A stretch of DNA of 64,000 nt from Gordonibacter pamelaeae (GTDB lineage: Bacteria; Actinomycetota; Coriobacteriia; Coriobacteriales; Eggerthellaceae), in NCBI RefSeq assembly GCF_042665095.1, contig NZ_JBHTBV010000005.1; one strand, 5' to 3'. Numbering within the stretch: position 1 is the stretch's first letter; each line of letters starts with the position of its first letter. This document shows positions 57,736 to 64,000 of this stretch, in pieces. A program made the position numbers and the translations under genes. The notes beneath the pieces were generated by a model, which was not told where the DNA came from, searched no databases, and worked only from the letters and a program-made list of their open reading frames with translations.

Positions 57736-58575
57736 TTATTTCTTCGCTGCCTTGGCCTTCTTTCTGGCCAGCATCTCCTGCTTCAGCTCCTCTTCCTCGG
57801 CCTCTTCGCGCGCAAGCTCCTCGTTCTGCTTCTTGATGCGCTTGCCCAGCACGATGCGCGAGATGAGCAGGCTGCCCTCGTACAGCACCAGCAGCGCCGC
57901 GAACATGAGCAGCATGGTGACGGGCGAGGCATCCGGCGTGACCATGGCCGAGATGACCATGAGCGCCACGTACACGGTGCGCCACGCGCCGCGCAGCTTC
58001 TTATACGGAACGATATCGAAGATCACCAGATAGAACACCACCAACGGCAGCTCGAAGGCGAAGCCGAAGCCTATCTCGAACTTGATGATCATGTCGATGT
58101 AGGACGACATGCGCGGGGCTATCTCGCCCAAGCCGGCCGCCTGGTCGGTGAGCCACTCGAACGCCGGGTTCAGGATGACCAGATAGCAGAACACCGTTCC
58201 GAACACGAACAGGGCTACAGCCGCGCCGAACGTGGGAACGAACCACTTGCGCTCTTTGGGCTTGAGCGCCGGCAGGAAGAACGCGAGGATCTGCCAGAGG
58301 ATAACCGGCGAGCAGGCCACGATAGACGCCCAGATGGATATCTTGAAGCGCGTGGCGAACGACTCGAACGGGTCGAGCGCGATCAGCGCCAGCGAGCCGT
58401 CGGCATTCTTGGGCAGGAAGTCGAAGATGGGCTGGAGCAGGAACTGGCCCATCGTGGGCGTGGCCATGTAGAACACCACCACGGCGATGGCGAGGCACGC
58501 CACGATGCGCACGAGGCGCATGCGCAGCTCGCCCAGATGGTCGAACAGGGGCATACGTGCCGGTCCGATAGGCAT
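57736..58575 (-). CDS. tatC: Sec-independent protein translocase TatC
   Basis: 279 residues with six membrane helices. MPLFDHLGELRMRLVRI is the conserved N-terminal twin-Arg recognition region with its Glu, and AFELPLVVFYLV lies in helix 4. TatC binds the twin-Arg signal peptides of folded proteins such as the four reductases here. The C-terminus is a Lys/Glu-rich cytosolic tail. It starts 3 bp after the tatB stop, so the two are co-translated. Confidence 0.95.
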   Translation of the reverse strand: MPIGPARMPLFDHLGELRMRLVRIVACLAIAVVVFYMATPTMGQFLLQPIFDFLPKNADGSLALIALDPFESFATRFKISIWASIVACSPVILWQILAFFLPALKPKERKWFVPTFGAAVALFVFGTVFCYLVILNPAFEWLTDQAAGLGEIAPRMSSYIDMIIKFEIGFGFAFELPLVVFYLVIFDIVPYKKLRGAWRTVYVALMVISAMVTPDASPVTMLLMFAALLVLYEGSLLISRIVLGKRIKKQNEELAREEAEEEELKQEMLARKKAKAAKK

Positions 58576-58578
58576 GGC

Positions 58579-59382
58579 TTATTCCCCCTTCTCGTTCGTC
58601 GTCGTGGGCGCGGCCTTGGCGGCCTCCTCGGCCGCCTTCTTCTTCGCGGCGCGCGTCGCCGCAGCCTTCTTCGCGGCAGCCGAGCGGGCCGCCGCCTTCT
58701 CGGCCTCCGTCTTCGCGGGCTTCGCCGCCGAGGTTTTCCTCGCTGTGGTCGCGGAGGTTTTCTTCTCCCCCGAAGCAGCTGCGGACTTCGTCGCGGGCTT
58801 CGCGGCCGGCTTCTTCGCGGCCGGCTTCGTGCCGTACAGCTCGTCGGCCGAGGGCTTCGCCTTCGGCTCGGTCACCGGTTTCGCGGCCTCGGCCTTCGCC
58901 GGGGACGCCCCGGTCGCCGCCGTCGAGACGGGCTTCGCCTCCTCGGGCTTCGCGAACGAGCCGTCGGGCCGCGCGACCGGCTTCGCCGCCGCAGCCGTGG
59001 CGGTGCCGGCGGCGGCAGCCGTCGCGGCAGCCGTGGCCTGCTTCGCCTCCTCGGCCTTCTTGGCGGCGCGCTCCTTGTCATAGCGGGCCTTGCGCTCGGA
59101 GAAGCTCTCCTGCTTGCCGGAGGCAGCAGGCGCCTCCTTCTTGTCGTCCTTGCCGATCTCTCCCACCTTCGCCAAGGCGTCGAACGGGTTCTTGAACGGC
59201 TCATCGGAGTTCGGGTCGTAGACTTCCGTCTTGATGACCTTGTTCATCTCCTCTTGGGCGTCCCTGAATTTCGCGATGGCCTTCCCCAGCGTCTTGGCCA
59301 TGGCCGGCAGCTTGTCGGGCCCGAAGATGAGGAACCCGAACAGCAGGATGAGAAAAAGCTCGAATCCACCAATACCAAACAA
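58579..59382 (-). CDS. tatB: Sec-independent translocase TatA/TatB-like protein with long Ala/Lys tail
   Basis: 267 residues from a TTG start at 59382, preceded by AAAGGGG. The N-terminus (MFGIGGFELFLILLFGFLIF, then GPDKLPAMAKTLGKAIAKFR) is a membrane helix, hinge and amphipathic helix of the TatA/B family. Length and FGIGGFEL suggest TatB. The remaining ~190 residues are low-complexity Lys/Ala/Glu and far longer than typical TatA/B. It forms the Tat translocon with TatC, the next gene. Confidence 0.9.
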   Translation of the reverse strand: MFGIGGFELFLILLFGFLIFGPDKLPAMAKTLGKAIAKFRDAQEEMNKVIKTEVYDPNSDEPFKNPFDALAKVGEIGKDDKKEAPAASGKQESFSERKARYDKERAAKKAEEAKQATAAATAAAAGTATAAAAKPVARPDGSFAKPEEAKPVSTAATGASPAKAEAAKPVTEPKAKPSADELYGTKPAAKKPAAKPATKSAAASGEKKTSATTARKTSAAKPAKTEAEKAAARSAAAKKAAATRAAKKKAAEEAAKAAPTTTNEKGE

Positions 59383-59609
59383 AGCAAACCCCTTTGCGCG
59401 GTGTCTCTCAACGTATCAGCCGCGCCCCGCGCGGCAACGATTCATAGTATCACAAACGCGTTCGGCCAACGCATCTGCGGATGCTCTACAGAAAAAACAA
59501 GAGGCCGGCCGGCGCGCAGGGAGAAGGAAATGCGCAAAGAGGGGCGACGGCGGAGCTCCCGCCTTCTTGAAACCGCCCTTCAACCCCCCTGCTGCGGCGC
59601 GAGAGCCCT

Positions 59610-59810
59610 CTACGACCCGCCGCCCATGACCATGAGGGCCATGGTGGGAATGCCCAGCGCCAGCACGAGGATCACGCAGATGACTACGGTGAATATCCGC
59701 TTCGTCTTCTCCGCGCGCCTGCGTTGTTCCTGCGCTTTCCGCTCGCGCTCCTGCGCGGCCTTGATGCGCTCGCTCTTCTGCTTCGCCGTGAGTTTCTGCT
59801 GCTTCGCCAT
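59610..59810 (-). CDS. Small membrane protein with basic coiled coil
   Basis: 66 residues. The first ~38 are highly basic/acidic coiled coil (KQKSERIKAAQERERKAQEQ). A single membrane helix (FTVVICVILVLALGIPTMAL) follows. No family recognised; could be a division or envelope-associated peptide. It starts 4 bp after the stop of the amidohydrolase gene on the same strand, implying co-translation. Confidence 0.65.
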   Translation of the reverse strand: MAKQQKLTAKQKSERIKAAQERERKAQEQRRRAEKTKRIFTVVICVILVLALGIPTMALMVMGGGS

Positions 59811-59814
59811 GCTG

Positions 59815-61170
59815 CTACATCCTCAGTTTCCCGCGGATCTCGATGACGCGGGCGATGTTCTTCGCCACCTCCACGTCAACGTGCCACTTGTTCTTCTCGT
59901 ACAGCTGCACGCCGTCCACCATGGTCATGAGCACGTCGGCGCCGCTGCACGTGTTCACCACGGCCGACACGGGGTCGGTGGTGGGCGTCTGGTGCGAGCC
60001 GGACAGGTCCACGGCCACGAGGTCGGCGCGCTTGCCGATGTCCAGCGAGCCTATCTTGTCGTCCAGCTTGAGCGCGCGGGCGCCGCCGATGGTGGCCATC
60101 TCCAGCATGGTGGCCGAATCGAGGAACTGGCCCACGTTCACGGCGCGCTGCACCAGCATGCCGATGCGCATCTCGGTGAGCAGGTCGGTGGAGTCCGTGG
60201 CGGCCGGCGAGTCGGTGCCGATGCCGGTGCGCAGGCCGGAGCGCAAGAACTCCGTGAGCGGGGCCACGCCCATGCCCAGCTGCGCGTTGCAGCGCGGGCA
60301 CACGGCCACGGCCACGTCGTATTCCTTGAGCTTCTTCACGTCCTCGTCGTCCACGTGCACGCAGTGGATGGCCAGCACGTTGTCGGATTCGAACGCGCCC
60401 CAGTTCAGCGCATAGCGCACGGGCGTCGTGCCGGTGGGCAGCCACGGCGGGACCTCCACGTAGCCGCGCTTCTGGTCCATGGTGTGCACCGAGAACGGCG
60501 ACGAACCGTACTTGATGAAGTTGAACTCCTCGCGGTTGCCGGCCATATGCATGGCCACGGGCACGTTCTCGCGGCGCGCGAAGTCGGACACCTTGCCGAA
60601 CATGGAGGGATGGCACACGTACATAGCCGCCGGGGCGATGCCGATGGTGATGCGGGAGGAGTCGACCTCTTCGCGCCAGTGCATGATGTCGTTCTCGGCC
60701 ACGCGCATGGCGTAGTCCACGCGGCGCTTGTCCATGGCGCCCACCTCGCGGTAGATGACCGAGCGCATGCCGAGCTTCTGCGTGGCCGTGCAGGCCGCGC
60801 CCGTCGCGGTGATGTCGGCAACGCAGGTGATGCCGCTGGAGAGCGCCTCGAGGCCGCCCAGGATGGCCGAGTCGTACCAGTCGCCCACGTCCATCTTCGC
60901 GCTCTTCTCCAGCATGGACGTGATCCAGGTGGTGTAGGGCACGTCGTGCACGATGCCGCGCATGACGGAGTTCTCCAGGTGAGTGTGCAGGTCGACCAGG
61001 CCCGGCATGAGCGCGGCCAGGCCGTAGTCGACGATCTCCTCGTCGGGGTAGCGGAGCTTCAGCATGTCGGTGGCGCCGATGTCGCAGATGCGGCCGTCGC
61101 GCACGAGCACGGCGCCGTTCTGGAACGGCTCTGAAGTGATGGGGAGAATATATTGTGCGCACAACAGCAT
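59815..61170 (-). CDS. SsnA/chlorohydrolase-type amidohydrolase
   Basis: 451 residues from ATG 61170. The metal-dependent amidohydrolase barrel carries GLVDLHTHLENS (metal-site HxH), HMAGN, AIHCVHVDDED and GIGTDSPAATDSTDL (the catalytic Asp). This SsnA/TrzN/cytosine-deaminase-like family hydrolyses C-N or C-Cl bonds of rings such as pterins, purines or hydantoins. The frame is open upstream through the structured repeat to 61452, but that stretch is the repeat, not protein. Divergent from the radical SAM gene. Substrate unknown. Confidence 0.87.
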   Translation of the reverse strand: MLLCAQYILPITSEPFQNGAVLVRDGRICDIGATDMLKLRYPDEEIVDYGLAALMPGLVDLHTHLENSVMRGIVHDVPYTTWITSMLEKSAKMDVGDWYDSAILGGLEALSSGITCVADITATGAACTATQKLGMRSVIYREVGAMDKRRVDYAMRVAENDIMHWREEVDSSRITIGIAPAAMYVCHPSMFGKVSDFARRENVPVAMHMAGNREEFNFIKYGSSPFSVHTMDQKRGYVEVPPWLPTGTTPVRYALNWGAFESDNVLAIHCVHVDDEDVKKLKEYDVAVAVCPRCNAQLGMGVAPLTEFLRSGLRTGIGTDSPAATDSTDLLTEMRIGMLVQRAVNVGQFLDSATMLEMATIGGARALKLDDKIGSLDIGKRADLVAVDLSGSHQTPTTDPVSAVVNTCSGADVLMTMVDGVQLYEKNKWHVDVEVAKNIARVIEIRGKLRM

Positions 61171-61299
61171 GACGGCCCACCAATCTCTAAGAATAATCGT
61201 GTGCTGCGTATCATAGCATTGCCGGTGCGCTCTCCGGCGAAAGCACACAGGGCAATCGGCCGGGGGAGGAGGCGTGGCGGGAGGCGATGCGTACGCCCC

Positions 61300-61464
61300 A
61301 GGTTGGCGCAGTAAGTCAGCGAGAAGCCCCCTCGTACCCGAGATTCGCGGGATCGCGGGGGCGAAGCGTACTTCGGTACGCGAGTCCGCGGGATCGCGCG
61401 AAGATCGGGTGCGAGGGGGCTTCGCAGCGTCGAGTTGTTCCGTCGGCCGCAAGGCCGACGGAAC
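61300..61464. repeat. Structured repeat element, copy 2 (upstream of radical SAM gene)
   Basis: Related to 12144-12310. The outer stem here is AAGCCCCCTCG paired with CGAGGGGGCTT, replacing the AAGGGCTGTGG pair of copy 1. The inner hairpin at 61366-61381 and the terminal hairpin at 61437-61464 (GTTCCGTCGGCC / GGCCGACGGAAC) keep their pairing despite base changes. It ends 26 bp before the radical SAM start. Confidence 0.85.
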
Positions 61465-61490
61465 ATAAGAGTGCTATACTTCATGGCCGC

Positions 61491-63764
61491 ATGCAAACAC
61501 TAGACATGACATACATCCACGCGCCCGCCACCTACGACTTCCGCGAGCGCTCCATCATGTACGGGCCCGTGTCCGACATGGTGCCCTCCACGCCCATCTT
61601 CGAGATGTACCCGCTGGGGCTCACGACGCTTTGCGAGTACCTGGAGCGCCACGGACTGCGCTCGCGCATCTACAACCTGGCGTCGATGATGCTGCACAAG
61701 AAGAACTTCGACGTGGAGAAGAACCTCGCGCGCCTGGACTCGCACCTGTTCGGCATCGACCTGCACTGGATGCCGCACTGCCACGGCTCCATCGAGGTGG
61801 CGAAGATCTTGAAGCGCCTGCACCCGCACGTGCCGGTGTCGTTCGGCGGGCTGTCGTCGTCGATCTTCCACGAGGACCTGATCAAGTACGACTGCATCGA
61901 CTACGTGTTCCGCGGCGACTCCACCGAGGAGCCCATGCGCATGCTCATCGAGCGCGTGGCGCGGGCGGCCAAGACGCACACGCCGGTGGGCGACCTGTCG
62001 GACATCCCGAACCTCACCTGGAAGGACGCCTCGGGGGCCATCCGCATCAACCCGCTGTCGTGGGTGCCCGACGACATGAACGCCATCTCGCTCGATTACG
62101 CCTACCCCATGAAGGGCGTGCTGCGCCACCACGACATGACCAGCTACCTGCCCATGAAGGGGTGGCTCTCGTATCCCGTGACGGCCAGCCTCACCTGCCG
62201 CGGCTGCGCGCGCAACTGCGCCACCTGCGGCGGCAGCGCCTACGCGTTCAAGAACCACTTCGGCCGCCGGCGCGTGGCGTGGCGCGACCCGAAGCTTTTG
62301 ATCCGCGACATCGAGAACGTGCAGAACCACGTGTGGGGCCCCATCTTCGTGCTGAACGACTTTTTGCAGGCCGGCGAGGCGTACACGCACGAGTTCATCA
62401 CCGGGCTCAAGGGCAAGGTGCACAACCCCATCGGCTTCGAGTTCTTCGGCCCGCCGCCGGGGGGCGACGAGTTCTACCAGCTGCTCGATAACAACCTGGG
62501 CAACTGGTCGGTGGAGATCTCGGCCGAGAGCCACGACGACGACGTGCGCAAGGCGTTCGGCAAGGGCCATTACACGATGGCCGAGCTGGAGGACACCATC
62601 GTCGACGCGCTGTCGCACCCCAACTGCGAGCGGTTCGACCTGTACTTCATGACGGGCATCCCCAAGCAGACCGCCGCCAGCGTGCGCGAGACGGGGGCCT
62701 ACGTGCAGCATCTGTACGAGCGTGTGAATTACGACCCGCGTCTCGTGGTGCTGACCTCGCCGATGGCGCCGTTTCTGGACGTGGGGTCCATCGCGTTCGA
62801 CAACCCGGAGAAGTACGGCTACAAGCTGCGTGCCCGCACGTTCGAGGAACATCGCGAGCGCATGATCCTGCCCTCGTGGAAGCACATCATGAACTACGAG
62901 AGCACCTACATGAGCGTGGACGAGATGGTGGACGCCACCTACGACGCGGCGCTCGACCTGAACCGGATCAAGGGCGAGCACGGCATCCTGGACGCCGGGA
63001 TGGCCGCCGCCACCGACAAGCGCATCCGCGAGGCGCGCGAGCAGATGAACCGCCTGGACGATGTGCTGTACAACGGCACCGGCCGCATCGACGCGCGCCT
63101 GGGGGCCTTGAAGGCCGAGTTCGAGCGTCTGTCCGAGAACACCGTGGCCGAGAAGTCGGAGCTGAACTGGGCCTTCGATGTGAAGCCCGTGCACGCGAAG
63201 CATTTGGCGAAGCTGTGGTTCACGAACGAGCCGGCGAACTTCGCGGCGAAGCTGACCGGGAAGTGGCGGCCCGCGCAGAGCGACTTCGACTATCCCGACC
63301 AGACCACCGGCGAGCTCTCCCCGGCTTGGAACGCCGACGGCACGCCCAACTGCACGTTCAAGGGCCTGGCCGTGGACGGCATGGGCGACGGCCGCGCGCT
63401 CGCCGACGAGTCCGGCGCGCAGGTGGCCGCGTTCGGCAGCGTGGTGGCGCCCGGGTTCTCCGAGACGAACACGAACGAGGCCTTCGACGCCGCGAATGCG
63501 AGCTTGGAGGCCGGGCGCGCCGGCACGGGCGTGGAGGCCGGGCGCTACGCCGCCATCCGCGCCGAGGCCGCGCGCACGGTGGAGCGCGACCCGCTGCTCG
63601 AGCAGATGATGGCCGAGGAGCGCGAGCGCGAAGTGGCGCTGGCCCGCGGCGAGGTGGCCCGCACCGTGCCGCGCGACGCCGGCGGCCTGCAGGGGGCCGG
63701 CGGCGCGAAGGGCGCCCGCGAGGCCCGCAAGCTGGGAGAGCTGCGGGACCGCAAGGAAAAGTAG
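61491..63764 (+). CDS. B12-binding domain radical SAM protein
   Basis: 757 residues from ATG 61491; an ATG at 61506 is also possible. The N-terminal ~220 residues look like a cobalamin-binding Rossmann domain (YPLGLTTLCEYLERHGLRSR, DYVFRGDSTEEP). The radical SAM triad CARNCATC follows in TCRGCARNCATCGG, then the TIM barrel with NWSVEISAESHDDDV. The C-terminal ~110 residues are Ala/Arg-rich and low complexity. Its substrate cannot be predicted; it lies divergent from an SsnA-like amidohydrolase. TATACT at 61475-61480 may be its -10 box, giving a short leader. Confidence 0.9.
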   Translation: MQTLDMTYIHAPATYDFRERSIMYGPVSDMVPSTPIFEMYPLGLTTLCEYLERHGLRSRIYNLASMMLHKKNFDVEKNLARLDSHLFGIDLHWMPHCHGSIEVAKILKRLHPHVPVSFGGLSSSIFHEDLIKYDCIDYVFRGDSTEEPMRMLIERVARAAKTHTPVGDLSDIPNLTWKDASGAIRINPLSWVPDDMNAISLDYAYPMKGVLRHHDMTSYLPMKGWLSYPVTASLTCRGCARNCATCGGSAYAFKNHFGRRRVAWRDPKLLIRDIENVQNHVWGPIFVLNDFLQAGEAYTHEFITGLKGKVHNPIGFEFFGPPPGGDEFYQLLDNNLGNWSVEISAESHDDDVRKAFGKGHYTMAELEDTIVDALSHPNCERFDLYFMTGIPKQTAASVRETGAYVQHLYERVNYDPRLVVLTSPMAPFLDVGSIAFDNPEKYGYKLRARTFEEHRERMILPSWKHIMNYESTYMSVDEMVDATYDAALDLNRIKGEHGILDAGMAAATDKRIREAREQMNRLDDVLYNGTGRIDARLGALKAEFERLSENTVAEKSELNWAFDVKPVHAKHLAKLWFTNEPANFAAKLTGKWRPAQSDFDYPDQTTGELSPAWNADGTPNCTFKGLAVDGMGDGRALADESGAQVAAFGSVVAPGFSETNTNEAFDAANASLEAGRAGTGVEAGRYAAIRAEAARTVERDPLLEQMMAEEREREVALARGEVARTVPRDAGGLQGAGGAKGAREARKLGELRDRKEK

Positions 63765-63767
63765 GAG

Positions 63768-63803
63768 AGCGCGGCTGCCTTCCCCCGGCAACCGCGCTTT
63801 TTT
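63768..63803 (+). terminator. Intrinsic terminator after the radical SAM gene
   Basis: AGCGCGG and CCGCGCT pair, with an inner TGCC/GGCA helix, around a TTCCCCC loop. A run of seven T residues follows, beginning 5 bp past the radical SAM stop. Confidence 0.88.
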
Positions 63804-64000
63804 ATATAACCGATAGCATCATGGACAAAACGGGGGGATTTGGGGGCCTCCACGTTCGCCCGATTCGTCACGGACTATTGCGACCTGCGGTTTTGTGCTT
63901 TCACGTAAGCAGCGCACTCCCGCAACCCGCGTTCCCTTGCCATAGCGGGAGCGCGGCGGTTTCTTGGACCGTGGGGGCATGCCACCACGGCGAACATAAG
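63804..64000. other. Right edge, no gene recognised
   Basis: A plus-strand frame opens at ATG 63821 (MDKTGGFGGLHVRPIRHGLL) and is still open at the window end (60 codons). It lacks a clear ribosome site and has an amino-acid pattern more like non-coding DNA. A hairpin-like GC stretch lies near 63915-63960. Whether a gene begins here cannot be settled without the next bases. Confidence 0.25.

Noticed and set aside
57724..61134. An 1136-codon plus-strand frame opposite tatBC and the amidohydrolase
   Set aside because: Antisense shadow; the minus-strand genes are unmistakable and the frame has low-complexity composition.
59815..61452. Longer amidohydrolase start at 61452
   Set aside because: The extra 94 codons lie within the structured repeat element and give no domain-like sequence.
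1..64000. CRISPR arrays, rRNA genes, replication origin or complete insertion sequences
   Set aside because: No regularly spaced repeats, rRNA sequence, DnaA-box cluster or transposase gene was seen.
63821..64000. Possible new gene at the right edge
   Set aside because: No ribosome site or recognisable family; open frame of only 60 codons cut by the window end.

Overview
The window looks like a chromosomal segment of a high-GC member of the Coriobacteriia, most like Eggerthella or a close relative in Eggerthellaceae. No species marker was tested; the inference rests on gene content. It contains Tat-exported molybdopterin and flavin reductases, each paired with a divergent polytopic membrane LuxR-type regulator, plus Gram-positive-style ribosomal, groE and Tat genes.

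Layout. 1-5 kb: the 5' end of a ferredoxin-NADP+ reductase-like gene, a CorA transporter, a Fic gene bracketed by two 83-bp direct repeats, a family-4 uracil-DNA glycosylase and alanine racemase. 5-14 kb: a membrane LuxR regulator divergent from a DMSO-reductase-type cluster (A subunit, two B-type ferredoxin subunits, C anchor), followed by moaB and moeA for molybdenum cofactor. 14-18 kb: housekeeping genes (gamma carbonic anhydrase-like protein, GNAT, enolase, TrmO, MerR regulator). 18-22 kb: a second LuxR regulator with a divergent Tat-secreted flavin reductase. 22-26 kb: a lone EcfT, a DHA2 efflux pump and three small hydrophilic stress-type proteins. 26-29.5 kb: infA-rpmJ-rpsM-rpsK-rpsD-rpoA-rplQ on the minus strand.

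29.9-41.55 kb is the most striking region. It is a compact headless phage-tail locus: a cleavable S24 repressor, a divergent zinc-ribbon regulator, tail terminator, tail tube, two chaperones, tape measure, tail-tip proteins, holin, endolysin and two tail-collar/receptor-binding paralogues. No integrase, terminase, portal, capsid or sheath gene is present. This is the layout of a non-contractile (F-type) tailocin, wedged between infA and tRNA-Gln. Its large Fn3 tail gene carries one in-frame TGA where a Trp codon would fit.

41.6-64 kb: tRNA-Gln, a lipoprotein, tRNA-Lys, a universal stress protein with an MFS transporter, an HD hydrolase and a putative metal exporter. Then come groES-groEL under CIRCE, a histidine kinase fused in frame to the tail of a LuxR response regulator, and a third membrane LuxR with two convergent flavin reductase paralogues. 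The end of the window holds nadE, hypB-hypA, tatC-tatB, an SsnA-like amidohydrolase and a B12-binding radical SAM protein.

Common thread. Much of the window serves anaerobic respiration outside the membrane: cofactor synthesis (moaB, moeA), export (tatBC), Tat-lipoprotein reductases and their own membrane-bound regulators. Two 165-167-nt elements 49 kb apart share sequence and show compensatory changes in their stems, which points to a conserved RNA- or DNA-level structure.
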